Notes under the pieces: model-generated
What the model saw: only the letters and a program-made list of their open reading frames with translations
Told to the model about the DNA's origin: nothing
The model's database searches: none
Part shown: one piece after another, positions 34,857-43,147 of the stretch
Layout of the letters: every line of letters starts with the position of its first letter
Position numbering within the stretch: position 1 is the stretch's first letter
Source of the DNA: Planomicrobium stackebrandtii
GTDB taxonomy: Bacteria; Bacillota; Bacilli; Bacillales_A; Planococcaceae
Direction: 5' to 3'
Length of the DNA stretch: 64,000 bases
NCBI RefSeq assembly: GCF_030814955.1
Contig: NZ_JAUSWB010000004.1
Location: forward strand, 310,001 to 374,000
Position numbers and translations under genes: made by a program

Positions 34857-35936
34857 ATGACAGAAATAGTATTCACAGGGTTTCCAGGATTTATTGCCAG
34901 CCAATTGATCCAAAAGCATGCCGAGCAAAACGAATCGATTTCGGCTATTATTTTATCGTCTGAACGGGAAAAAGCAGAAAAGGAAGCCGAGCGCATCCGA
35001 AAAGAAACCAATTGCCGGAGCATCAAACTGATAGAAGGAGATATTACAAAAGAGGGGCTGGGATTGACCGAAAGCGACAAAGCATATCTGAGGGACAAAC
35101 CGCTGATTTTCTGGCATCTTGCCGCTATTTACGATTTGGCCGTTCCCAGAGATATAGCATGGAAAGTCAATGTGGAAGGAACACGCAAGGTTAATGAATT
35201 TATCAACGAGCTTCCTAAACTGGAGCGATATGTATACTTCAGTACAGCCTACGTAGCGGGCAATCGGGAAGGCACTATTTACGAAGATCAATTGGTTCGT
35301 CCGGAAGCCTTCAAAAACTTCTATGAAGAAACCAAATTTGAAGCGGAACTGCTGGTAAATGAAATGAAGAAGACAGCACCTGTGACAATCATTCGGCCCG
35401 GCATTGTCCGTGGTCATTCGGTCACAGGGGAAACCATCAAATTTGATGGCCCCTATTTTTTCTTGAATTTGATTGATCGGGTGAAGTTTCTGCCGGCTGT
35501 TCCATTCGTTGGGCATTCCAAATCCTACATAAATGTTGTACCGGTAGATTATATTTTAGAGGCGTCCATTTATCTCAGTAAACAGGGAGCGGCATCTGGG
35601 CAAACTGTCCATTTGACGGATCCCAATTCCCACCCAGTAGAAGAAGTTTATCGCAGCATGGTCCAATCGATGACTGGAAAAAATCCAAGAGGGCGCCTGC
35701 CCCATAGGCTGGCCAAATTATCGCTGTCTATAGCACCGGTAAGAAAAGGGCTGGGGGTCGAAAAGGAAACATTGGATTACCTGACATGGTCCGCAGATTT
35801 TGACACGCAAAATGCAGAACGGCTGCTGGCAGGTAGTGGTATACGCTGCGCAGATTTTCTGGCAACCATACCGGCTATGGTTCAGTTTTACAACTTGCAT
35901 AAAAAGGATAAAAATTTTCAAATTCCCATCATTTAA
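34857..35936 (+). CDS. Extended SDR-family NAD(P)-dependent protein (acyl reductase/epimerase type)
   Basis: Rossmann-fold protein of 359 residues. The N-terminal cofactor loop is FTGFPGFIAS (a TGxxGxxx variant, residues 6-15). An aspartate in GDIT and the substrate-domain sequence FSTAYVAGN, then YEETKFEAE with the catalytic Y-x-x-x-K pair, follow. It resembles the male-sterility/fatty acyl-CoA reductase branch of extended SDRs and polysaccharide epimerases. AAAGGAGG precedes the ATG. The substrate is unknown; it is a single gene after the RND terminator and before the TerC riboswitch. Confidence 0.8.
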   Translation: MTEIVFTGFPGFIASQLIQKHAEQNESISAIILSSEREKAEKEAERIRKETNCRSIKLIEGDITKEGLGLTESDKAYLRDKPLIFWHLAAIYDLAVPRDIAWKVNVEGTRKVNEFINELPKLERYVYFSTAYVAGNREGTIYEDQLVRPEAFKNFYEETKFEAELLVNEMKKTAPVTIIRPGIVRGHSVTGETIKFDGPYFFLNLIDRVKFLPAVPFVGHSKSYINVVPVDYILEASIYLSKQGAASGQTVHLTDPNSHPVEEVYRSMVQSMTGKNPRGRLPHRLAKLSLSIAPVRKGLGVEKETLDYLTWSADFDTQNAERLLAGSGIRCADFLATIPAMVQFYNLHKKDKNFQIPII

Positions 35937-35994
35937 AACTACCACTTCCATAAAAATGATGCTATACTGACATTACAAAATAATACACTTTGAC

Positions 35995-36130
35995 TTTCAG
36001 TCAAGGGGGAGTAGCTATGGGGAAACCTATTTCACAGTCGTCAAGACATGGTTAGTAGCCATCGGTTGTGATAGCAAATTTAATTTGCTTAGCGAGACCT
36101 TTGCCTTTTTTTAGGCAAGGGTCTTTTTTG
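35995..36130 (+). promoter_or_regulatory. yybP-ykoY (manganese-sensing) riboswitch with terminator
   Basis: The leader contains the conserved blocks of this family: AAGGGGGAGTAGC at about 36003-36015, an AGACATGG segment in the middle, and GCGAGACCTTTGCC at 36092-36105. Its last block, AGACCTTTGCCT (36095-36106), can instead pair with AGGCAAGGGTCT (36113-36124) to form a terminator followed by TTTTTT. Mn2+ binding is known to favour read-through in this class. Placement directly before a TerC-family gene is the standard context. Exact 5' end is estimated. Confidence 0.9.
36095..36129 (+). terminator. Riboswitch expression-platform terminator
   Basis: Twelve-base arms (36095-36106, 36113-36124, one G-T pair) then a T-run; mutually exclusive with the aptamer's 3' strand. 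Confidence 0.85.
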
Positions 36131-36158
36131 TGGGTAAAAATTAGGAGGAGAGAATGGA

Positions 36159-36953
36159 ATGGAAGCAATAATATTGGAGTATGCATGGGTCCTATTGGTG
36201 TTGGTTGGACTCGAAGGATTACTGGCTGCAGATAATGCAGTGGTAATGGCAGTAATGGTTAAGCATTTGCCGAAAGAACAACAGAAAAAAGCATTATTTT
36301 ATGGGTTGGTAGGGGCATTTGTTTTCCGTTTTGCAGCATTGTTCATGATTACACTGCTTGTTAACATCTGGCAGATACAGGCGCTTGGGGCGGCTTATCT
36401 CTTGTTCATCTCGATCAAGAGCATTTATGATCAGCGTAAAGGGGATACGGACGAAATTCTTGAGGGCGTTGATGCACCTGAGAAAAAAGGTTCAAGTTTT
36501 TGGATGACCGTATTAAAAGTTGAGTTGGCCGATATCGCTTTTGCCATCGACTCGATGCTGGCGGCAGTCGCTTTGGCTGTTACATTGCCGCACTTAAATG
36601 TGTTTGGAATGGATGACATTGGCGGCATTAACTCAGGGCAGTTTATGGTCATGCTTGCCGGTGGTTTAATCGGTGTCATAATCATGCGTTTTGCAGCACA
36701 TAAATTCGTGCAGCTGCTTGAGAAATATCCGCAACTTGAAACTGCTGCATTCGTTATCGTGGGCTGGGTAGGAGTCAAATTATTGGTGATGACATTATCC
36801 CACGAAAATGTTGGCGTCTTGCCACATGATTTCCCGCACTCTACACCGTGGACACTTGTCTTCTGGACAGTACTGCTTGGAATTGTAGTTGTTGGCGGAA
36901 TTCTTGGAGTTAAACAAAACAAAGATCAAGCTAAAGAACATGAAGCAAAATAA
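36159..36953 (+). CDS. TerC-family membrane protein (YkoY/YceF-like)
   Basis: Integral membrane protein with about seven helices, 264 residues. Conserved acidic residues lie in helices such as GLLAADNAVVMAVM (about 20-33) and ADIAFAIDSMLAA, the signature of the TerC family. Bacterial relatives export manganese and help metalate secreted enzymes. GGAGGAG precedes the ATG and an upstream ATG is out of frame. Control by the manganese riboswitch directly upstream fits a Mn2+ exporter. It is a single-gene unit ending in a strong terminator. Confidence 0.92.
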   Translation: MEAIILEYAWVLLVLVGLEGLLAADNAVVMAVMVKHLPKEQQKKALFYGLVGAFVFRFAALFMITLLVNIWQIQALGAAYLLFISIKSIYDQRKGDTDEILEGVDAPEKKGSSFWMTVLKVELADIAFAIDSMLAAVALAVTLPHLNVFGMDDIGGINSGQFMVMLAGGLIGVIIMRFAAHKFVQLLEKYPQLETAAFVIVGWVGVKLLVMTLSHENVGVLPHDFPHSTPWTLVFWTVLLGIVVVGGILGVKQNKDQAKEHEAK

Positions 36954-36983
36954 AAAAATCTTTAGCAAATAGAGTTAAAAAAT

Positions 36984-37017
36984 AAGGTGCATTGATCTCA
37001 TTCAATGCACCTTTTTT
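36984..37017 (+). terminator. Terminator of the TerC gene
   Basis: Perfect twelve-base arms (36984-36995 and 37002-37013) followed by TTTTTTC. Confidence 0.92.
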
Positions 37018-37118
37018 CTATGCTTATTTAAGAAAGGAAATATATTGAAGAGAAAATAGCCGACTACCGACAAAAAAGAGAATTGATAAGCGAATAATGA
37101 TAAGAACAAAAATACCTG

Positions 37119-37178
37119 CCTCTTTTCAATTGAATCCTTCAAAGTTACAATCAAGTAGGCAGTGACTTTGAGAAGAGG
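37119..37178 (+). promoter_or_regulatory. Leader structure covering the sigI ribosome site
   Basis: CTTCAAAGTTAC (37137-37148) can pair with GTGACTTTGAG (37162-37172), and CCTCTT (37119-37124) with AAGAGG (37173-37178), which is the ribosome binding site of sigI. TTCAATTGAA between them is itself a palindrome. Such a fold could hold back translation. This is only a pairing prediction. Confidence 0.35.
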
Positions 37179-37186
37179 TGAATGGT

Positions 37187-37933
37187 GTGCTTTTAGCTTC
37201 ATTAAGCGGAAGATTTGGACGTATTGAAAAATCCAATGCCGAAATAATGGTATTGCAAGCACAAGATGGCGACGAACAAGCGCTGCACGATTTGCTTTTT
37301 TCTTACTCACCTTTTATGAAAAAAACGGCTTCTCAAGTATGCAAACGATTTATCGATGATCACGATGATGAATACAGCGTGGCATTGTCGGCATTTAATG
37401 AAGCTATAGAAAAATTTGATGAAACCAATAATGCCTCGTTTCTGACATTTGCCCATATGGTCATCCGCAGGCGAGTCATCGATTTTATACGCAAAGAAAA
37501 CCGGCGGGAAGAATTCAGCCACGATTTCATGCCGTCAGCAGAACCAGAAGTTCATAACGGCATTGCGGATCATGCAGCTACTCATGCATATACGCTCAAA
37601 GAGCAGGACCAAAAAAGACGTGAGGAAATATCTTTGTATGAAACAATGCTTCAGGAGTTCGGGTTATCATTTCATGTGCTGGCCAAGGTGTCTCCGGCGC
37701 ATGAGGATGCGCGCATTACCTCCATCCAAATCGCTCAGCTGGTAGCTGAAACGGACGAATACAAGCATTACTTGATGGACAAGAAGAAGCTGCCGATCAA
37801 AGAGATTGAAAAACTGGTTAAGGTTTCCCGAAAAACGATTGAGCGCAATCGAAAATACATAATTGCAATGGCATTGCTGCAGATGAGCGATCTGCATTTT
37901 TTGAAAGATTACTTGAAAGGGCGGTTAAATTGA
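37187..37933 (+). CDS. sigI: RNA polymerase sigma factor SigI
   Basis: Sigma-70-type factor of the SigI group (248 residues), used in Bacillus for heat and envelope stress. The region-2 segment is EYSVALSAFNEAIEKFDE followed by FLTFAHMVIRRRVIDFIRKENRR. A C-terminal helix-turn-helix ends in LVKVSRKTIERNRKYIIA. Start is GTG 37187 behind AGAAGAGG; no ATG is in frame. The stop overlaps the rsgI start, the usual arrangement of a sigma factor with its anti-sigma gene. A SigI-type promoter was looked for upstream but not found with confidence. Confidence 0.93.
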   Translation: MLLASLSGRFGRIEKSNAEIMVLQAQDGDEQALHDLLFSYSPFMKKTASQVCKRFIDDHDDEYSVALSAFNEAIEKFDETNNASFLTFAHMVIRRRVIDFIRKENRREEFSHDFMPSAEPEVHNGIADHAATHAYTLKEQDQKRREEISLYETMLQEFGLSFHVLAKVSPAHEDARITSIQIAQLVAETDEYKHYLMDKKKLPIKEIEKLVKVSRKTIERNRKYIIAMALLQMSDLHFLKDYLKGRLN

Positions 37934-39219
37934 TGCGGATACAATCGGGAATATGCATTGAACTGAACGATGACCGCTCAATTTTTCTAGTTAGAAATGG
38001 GGGGTTTGTTAAAGGCACACCTACCGGCAATCCTGCAATAGGAGAAGAAGCATCCTTTTATCCAGTTGAAAGAAAACGGGCAGTTCGCTTTCAGCCCGTC
38101 ATGGCTCCTGTAGCAGCAGCGATAGCTGCCATTGCTTTATTCATGTCGGTACTGGTGTTTCCGGTTAAAGAAGCCTTTAGCTATGTGCAGGTTGAAATCA
38201 ACCCGGGCATAGAACTGGGCATCAACGACCGCTACGAGGTAGTGTCTATACGCGACCTGAACACTGATGGACATGAGTTGATCCACGAGCTGGGTGAATG
38301 GGAGAACGTTTCTCTCCAAGACGTATTGAACAAGGTTTTTGAGTTAGCTGTAACCGAACAGACTGAGCAAATTACCATTACTTCAGTTGAAGAAGATCGC
38401 AGCAAGCAGGATCAATCCATAAAAAAAGTCGTCATGGCAGTTTCTTCAATTGTGGAAAATGACAAAGTTACGATTCAAATGAAAGAAGCAACGCGTGAGC
38501 AATGGCGCCAATCTAAAGAAGATCTCGTGCCTGTCGGCCAGATGATTGAAAAAGTTGAAACTCTGAAGGTAAAGGAAGAACCTGAAGTACAGGTTCCGCC
38601 AAAGGAGACACAGACCGTGCCTGATCTGAAAGAAACAGAACCGGCAAGTGAACCGGAAAAACCGAGCGAAAATAATGCGGGAAATCGCAATCAAGAAAAA
38701 AATGAGGCCAAAGAGACTAAGAGCGAAAAAGAAACAACTGAAAAAAAGCCAGATGTTCCAACGAAATCAATTTCTCCTGCAGCAGAAAAAAAAGCCGATC
38801 CTCCAGCAGCTGAAAAGAAAAATGATAAACCATCTCCGAAGATAGAGAAACGGCAAAAAACACCAAGACAAAACGGCAAGGCGGAAGAACCTTCAAAAAA
38901 ACCCAAGAATCCTCCTCCAGCGAAACAACAGAAAGAAAATTCAGTGCCAGAAGAACAGCCTTCTGAGAACAAAGAAAAAGGAAAACCTGAAAAAGCAGAT
39001 GAGGAGCGGGGAAACAGTGAGGCCCCAGGCCAACAAAAGAAAAAGGATGCTTCTGCCAATAGTTCGGCAGTGAAAAAAGAATCACCCACTCCACCCGGAC
39101 AGGAAAAGAAAAAAGAACCGGCTGCCGATAATCCTGGCAAAGAAAAGCAAACAGAGAAAAAGAAAAACGAACAGTCTCCTAAAAAAGAAGCTACGCGAGA
39201 GAATACAGAAAAAGAGTAG
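37933..39219 (+). CDS. rsgI: Anti-sigma factor RsgI with long Lys/Glu/Pro-rich outer tail
   Basis: Membrane-spanning anti-sigma factor that holds SigI. A short cytoplasmic N-terminal domain (about 1-55) opens with the RsgI_N pattern GICIELNDDRSIFL. One transmembrane helix (about 58-78) follows, then the conserved extracytoplasmic block VEINPGIELGIN (about 87-98). Residues ~195-428 are low-complexity, rich in lysine, glutamate and proline, with no folded domain. ATG 37933 overlaps the sigI stop. In clostridia the outer part of RsgI carries sugar-binding domains; here the tail more likely reaches into or binds the cell wall (inference). Confidence 0.9.
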   Translation: MRIQSGICIELNDDRSIFLVRNGGFVKGTPTGNPAIGEEASFYPVERKRAVRFQPVMAPVAAAIAAIALFMSVLVFPVKEAFSYVQVEINPGIELGINDRYEVVSIRDLNTDGHELIHELGEWENVSLQDVLNKVFELAVTEQTEQITITSVEEDRSKQDQSIKKVVMAVSSIVENDKVTIQMKEATREQWRQSKEDLVPVGQMIEKVETLKVKEEPEVQVPPKETQTVPDLKETEPASEPEKPSENNAGNRNQEKNEAKETKSEKETTEKKPDVPTKSISPAAEKKADPPAAEKKNDKPSPKIEKRQKTPRQNGKAEEPSKKPKNPPPAKQQKENSVPEEQPSENKEKGKPEKADEERGNSEAPGQQKKKDASANSSAVKKESPTPPGQEKKKEPAADNPGKEKQTEKKKNEQSPKKEATRENTEKE

Positions 39220-39250
39220 GAGAAGTTCTTCTGCTCTTTTTTCTTTTTTT
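39209..39250 (+). terminator. Terminator of sigI-rsgI
   Basis: AAAAAGAG and CTCTTTTT with an inner GAAG/CTTC pair, followed by a long T-tract; overlaps the end of rsgI. Confidence 0.75.
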
Positions 39251-39443
39251 TCTGTCAGCCGCTTATTAATTCAACTCGATTGCTCGCAGGTGCGGTAGGG
39301 TTTTTAAAATGTATTCTTGCTAAATTGTTTAAAAACCTTGATCTTTTGGTTCTGCATAAATAGATTTTCGATTTCTCTTTCTTTTTGTCTATTCTTTTCA
39401 TAGAATGGGGAGAGAGTATAATGTTGAAGGGAATCAATGTCTA

Positions 39444-40793
39444 ATGAATAAAACTTTTCAAAAAGTACGAAATCTTACACCTGCCCAGGCAATTGTTTCG
39501 TATTATTTTGTAGCAATTGCAATTTCCTTCTTATTATTAAGATTGCCGAATGTCCACAAACCAGGAATGGCCATTCCTTGGATTGACAGCCTGTTCACTG
39601 CGGTAAGCGCTGTGAGTGTGACAGGGCTTACCGTTATCAACGTAGTAGAAACCTACACCACGTTCGGAATTGTCGTGTTGATGTTTATTTTGCAGCTGGG
39701 TGGAATCGGCATCATGTCGATTGGTACGTTTTTCTGGCTGTTGGTCGGCAAACGCATCGGCTTGCGGGAGCGCCAACTGATCATGGTTGACCATAATCAG
39801 TCGAGCATGTCCGGTGTTGTAAAGCTGATTGTTGAAATTGTAAAAATTCTGCTGCTGATTGAAGCAGTTGGGGCTCTTATCCTGACGGTTTATTTTACAC
39901 AGTATTTTCCGACATTCCAGGAAGCTCTGCTTCATGGCGTCTTCGGATCCATTACAGCGACGACAAACGGGGGCTTTGATATTACAGGTGAATCGTTGAT
40001 TCCTTATTTTAATGATTATTTCGTTCAGATCATTAATATGATTCTTATCATTTTAGGAGCCATTGGTTTCCCGGTTCTAATTGAAGTAAAAGAGTTTTTG
40101 TCCAATAAGCAAAAATATTTCCGTTTTTCGTTATTTACGAAAATCACGACAAGCATCTTTGCTATTTTATTGGCAGTCGGAGCGATTGGTATTCTGTTGC
40201 TAGAGTCATTCCGTGCATTTAGGGGAATGAGCTGGCATGAAGCTGCATTTGCGGCTATTTTTCATTCGGTGTCATCACGTTCGGGTGGACTTGTTACAGT
40301 GGATATTACGCAATTCAGTGAGGCGACCAATATTTTTATGAGCGCTTTAATGTTTATTGGAGCTTCTCCAAGTTCGGCAGGAGGAGGTATTCGGACCACC
40401 ACGTTTGCCATCGCAATCCTTTTTTTGATCAATTTTGCACGAGGAAAAAACACCATTCAAATATTCAAGCGTGAGATCGAATTGATTGATGTTTTTCGTT
40501 CTTTTGCCGTTATTTTTTTGGCAGTATTCATGGTATTGGTTGCCACCATTACTTTGCTCATCACGGAACCGCAGGCAACGATTGTGGAAATATTATTTGA
40601 AATCACTTCAGCGTTTGGAACATGCGGAATGTCTCTGGGCATCACGAGCGACCTGTCGGAGCCAGGTAAGTTCATCATCATGGCATTGATGTTTGTCGGA
40701 CGGGTCGGGTTGATTTCCTTCCTCTTTACAATCGGCGGCAAAACAGATCCGACAAAATTCCATTATCCAAAAGAACGTGTAATCATCGGTTAA
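39444..40793 (+). CDS. TrkH/KtrB-family potassium uptake membrane subunit
   Basis: Pore subunit of a K+ uptake system, 449 residues, with repeated membrane-pore-membrane units. A selectivity-filter-like loop is TAVSAVSVTGLTVIN (about residues 45-59), and later repeats contain TTNGGFDITG and SSRSGGLVTVD. The ATG at 39444 is chosen because GAAGGGA lies upstream and the longer frame lacks a ribosome site. No KtrA/TrkA cytoplasmic subunit is adjacent; it must be encoded elsewhere. A TATAAT lies at 39417-39422 without a clear -35. Confidence 0.9.
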   Translation: MNKTFQKVRNLTPAQAIVSYYFVAIAISFLLLRLPNVHKPGMAIPWIDSLFTAVSAVSVTGLTVINVVETYTTFGIVVLMFILQLGGIGIMSIGTFFWLLVGKRIGLRERQLIMVDHNQSSMSGVVKLIVEIVKILLLIEAVGALILTVYFTQYFPTFQEALLHGVFGSITATTNGGFDITGESLIPYFNDYFVQIINMILIILGAIGFPVLIEVKEFLSNKQKYFRFSLFTKITTSIFAILLAVGAIGILLLESFRAFRGMSWHEAAFAAIFHSVSSRSGGLVTVDITQFSEATNIFMSALMFIGASPSSAGGGIRTTTFAIAILFLINFARGKNTIQIFKREIELIDVFRSFAVIFLAVFMVLVATITLLITEPQATIVEILFEITSAFGTCGMSLGITSDLSEPGKFIIMALMFVGRVGLISFLFTIGGKTDPTKFHYPKERVIIG

Positions 40794-40883
40794 AGATGCA
40801 TAAGAGTCCTGGAAGATGTTATTTTAAGGAAAAAAGACTATAATTAGTGTAACGTAGCTTAAACAGTGGAAAGAGTGGATAGC

Positions 40884-41327
40884 ATGAACGAAGAAATTAA
40901 ACAATCATTGAAATTATTTATTGTGTTGTCGCGTGCACATAAAGCAATCACCGAACAGACCAATCATTTTTTTCAGGCAAGCGGAGTCAATCCGACGGAA
41001 TTTGCTGTCTTGGAGCTTCTGTACCATAAAGGAAAACAGCCTCTTCAAAAAATTGGGGGAAAAATCCTGCTGGCAAGCGGTTCCATCACATACGTGATTG
41101 ATAAGCTTGAAAAAAGAGGCTATATCACCCGAGTGAATTGCCCAAGCGACCGGCGCGTGACTTATGCGGAAATATCAGATCAGGGCAAAGAGTTCATGGC
41201 GCAGATTTTCCCGGAGCACGAAAAGAAATTGCATGAATTGACCGATGCGCTGTCAAGCGAAGAAAAAGAGCAAGCCATTGAATTGATGAAGAAACTGGGG
41301 TTGTCGATTAAAGACTTATCCTACTAA
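40884..41327 (+). CDS. MarR-family transcriptional regulator
   Basis: Winged-helix regulator of 147 residues. The DNA-binding part contains ASGSITYVIDKLEKRGYITRV (recognition helix and wing), followed by CPSDRRVTYAEISDQG, the usual wing-DRR region. It contains a single cysteine in that wing. GAAAGAG precedes the ATG. Members respond to phenolics, antibiotics or oxidants; the ligand here is unknown. The target could be the neighbouring lipoprotein gene or elsewhere. It is monocistronic and ends in a shared terminator. Confidence 0.88.
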   Translation: MNEEIKQSLKLFIVLSRAHKAITEQTNHFFQASGVNPTEFAVLELLYHKGKQPLQKIGGKILLASGSITYVIDKLEKRGYITRVNCPSDRRVTYAEISDQGKEFMAQIFPEHEKKLHELTDALSSEEKEQAIELMKKLGLSIKDLSY

Positions 41328-41333
41328 TCACAG

Positions 41334-41365
41334 AAAAGGCCATCCGCATGTCGGATGGCCTTTTT
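41334..41365. terminator. Bidirectional terminator between the MarR and lipoprotein genes
   Basis: Thirteen-base perfect arms (41334-41346, 41352-41364) with flanking A and T runs. Confidence 0.92.
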
Positions 41366-41394
41366 GCGGTTAAAATATAAAGCCGCATATTATT

Positions 41395-42030
41395 TTATTG
41401 TTCCAGCGATTCTATTGTTTTGCCCATGGCGATCAAGTCGTCAGTGGCATTGACTGTGCTGTCGTCAAAAATCGTCAGACGCACCAAAAGTTCCTCTTTT
41501 TCAAACACAATGCCGGTTACGGTGCCTTCAGTGCTCGGCACTTCATAAGCTGTGGACTGGTCAAAATCCGCTCCATTAAAATCTGCAACTTCAGCAGGCT
41601 CCTGCTCAGGATTAACAGCTTGAAGAGTCTGTATCATGCTTTCTTCGGCCGCCGCAAAGTCTGTTTCTTCCGGAGTAAAGGTTTCGATGCGCATGAAGAC
41701 TGCAGAATTATCAGCTGCATAAAGCGCATCTTTTCTCGGTTCTTCAGCTGTCAGTTCGTAGCCGTCGAGCACGTATAACTCATAAGTTTGCTCGTCGCTT
41801 TGTGTCAGGGTGCCGGCTGGTTCAGCTGTTTCTGTATTTTCGCCGGCATCGGTTTCTTCTTCCGTTTCTTCCGCTGGCACACTGTCATCGGTTTCTTCTT
41901 CGACCACTTCTTCAGTCGCTTCGTCAGGCGCAGTACCTGGCTCCTCATCTGCAGTTTCTGGCGATCCGCAAGCTGCCAGAAGAATGCCAACCGTCAGGAC
42001 GGATGATAATAAAAATAAATGCTTCTTCAT
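41395..42030 (-). CDS. Acidic lipoprotein of unknown function
   Basis: A 211-residue protein with a lipoprotein signal ending in LAAC (cysteine at about residue 21). It is followed by a strongly acidic low-complexity linker (about 24-75) rich in glutamate, aspartate and threonine. The folded C-terminal part (about 80-211) is a mixed alpha/beta domain with LYVLDGYELTAEEPRKD and a late GIVFEKEELLVRLTIFDDS. I do not recognise the fold. It is predicted to be anchored on the outer face of the membrane. A ribosome site is present before the ATG. Monocistronic, convergent with the MarR gene. Confidence 0.75.
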   Translation of the reverse strand: MKKHLFLLSSVLTVGILLAACGSPETADEEPGTAPDEATEEVVEEETDDSVPAEETEEETDAGENTETAEPAGTLTQSDEQTYELYVLDGYELTAEEPRKDALYAADNSAVFMRIETFTPEETDFAAAEESMIQTLQAVNPEQEPAEVADFNGADFDQSTAYEVPSTEGTVTGIVFEKEELLVRLTIFDDSTVNATDDLIAMGKTIESLEQ

Positions 42031-42090
42031 AAAAAAATTCCTCCTATCGGTTTGTCTAGTAGACGTCCGAAAAGGAGGAATGTTTCATTT

Positions 42091-42705
42091 TTAGACCGGC
42101 AAAGGCAGAATAAGGAACAGCAGGACAATCATGACTAAATGGGCGACGATGATGACGGGCAGGCTCTTTTTCCATTCGTAAAGCAGACCCAGGATCAGCC
42201 CAGCTGCAATACCTGCTGCCACACCGGGCCAAAAGCCACTTAATGCCAAAGCAAAGCCGAAAAGAATGGCACTGGCCAGAACCGATAGCGGCGTGGAGAT
42301 GTATTTTTTCAGTTTCTGTTGCACCAGGCCCCTCCAGAAAATCTCTTCACCCGGCACGATGATAAACATCAAGAGGAGATAATGCCAAATCGAAACAGGT
42401 GCAAATGCTGATAAGAAGGAATTGACCGGTCCTGATATGTTGAACGGAGTCAAAAGAAGCAGTTGGAATCCAACAGCAATAAGGCCATAGAGGAGAGTTC
42501 CGTAGCCTAAGCCATAAACCAGCGACTTCCACGTGACAAGTTCATCAAAAATCTTGACGAATATAATAGCGAGTGACATAAGGATCAGCATTGCAAATGT
42601 GTACATATACCAAAAGATAGCAGTGTTATCAAAAGCTAAATTGTACAAATAAAAAGCCAGGGGCAGCATCAAAATCAAAGAATGCTGTTTTAAAAAGTTA
42701 ATCAT
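42091..42705 (-). CDS. CPBP-family intramembrane protease
   Basis: Membrane protein of 204 residues with about six helices. The catalytic motif EEIFWRG (about residues 118-124, EExxxR) and a following conserved helix identify a CPBP (CAAX-protease/bacteriocin-processing) glutamic intramembrane protease. The ATG at 42705 follows AGGAGG. Members act in peptide export, membrane-protein cleavage or self-immunity; no substrate gene is nearby. It is separated from the lipoprotein by 60 bases on the same strand, and they may share a transcript. Confidence 0.85.
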   Translation of the reverse strand: MINFLKQHSLILMLPLAFYLYNLAFDNTAIFWYMYTFAMLILMSLAIIFVKIFDELVTWKSLVYGLGYGTLLYGLIAVGFQLLLLTPFNISGPVNSFLSAFAPVSIWHYLLLMFIIVPGEEIFWRGLVQQKLKKYISTPLSVLASAILFGFALALSGFWPGVAAGIAAGLILGLLYEWKKSLPVIIVAHLVMIVLLFLILPLPV

Positions 42706-42926
42706 GCAAATCCTCCTAAAAAATCGCAGCCATGTCCACATTACGGGAAGCGGCAAGAGCAAAGATGTTCGACTTGTTTTCTTGCTGTATACTAATTTTT
42801 AGTACAGATTTTTAATATCTGTCTAAAAGGTGGCTTTATATGATGCTAGCCGAAACCGAGAATTATCATCCGTCTAGTATTATAACAGAAGGCTCCATCA
42901 AAACTAAGGCAAAAGGAGAACAATTC

Positions 42927-43115
42927 ATGACTGACTATAACCAGCAACTCGAAAGTTTAAAAAACGGGGAAATCGAATCTATCACAATTGAGAAGGAGGA
43001 TTTCCTAGATTTTCGCACTGTACTGATCGCACGAGAGGATTTCAAGCACTTTAGAGGTACAGCTTACCATCATGGAACCACAGTCTATACATATACGGTA
43101 GAGCCGTCGAAATAA
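42927..43115 (+). CDS. Small hypothetical protein, 62 residues
   Basis: The ATG at 42927 has an AAAGGAGAA ribosome site and opens a short charged frame MTDYNQQLESLKNGEIESI; upstream codons in the same frame look non-coding. It ends in FRGTAYHHGTTVYTYTVEPSK, which suggests a small beta-sheet protein. It lacks a signal peptide and membrane segment. It lies 32 bases before the MoxR gene and may be co-transcribed. I do not recognise it. Confidence 0.65.
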   Translation: MTDYNQQLESLKNGEIESITIEKEDFLDFRTVLIAREDFKHFRGTAYHHGTTVYTYTVEPSK

Positions 43116-43147
43116 GGAAGTATAATTTTAGAAGCGGAGGGGACATT

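Noticed and set aside
37021..37180. SigI-type autoregulatory promoter (ACCGAC ... CGAATAA near 37055-37095)
   Set aside because: It lacks the run of C at -35 expected from B. subtilis SigI promoters, so the match is too weak.
38691..39140. Minus-strand frames of 125-149 codons antisense to rsgI
   Set aside because: They are the complement of the Lys/Glu/Pro-rich tail and have no start signals.
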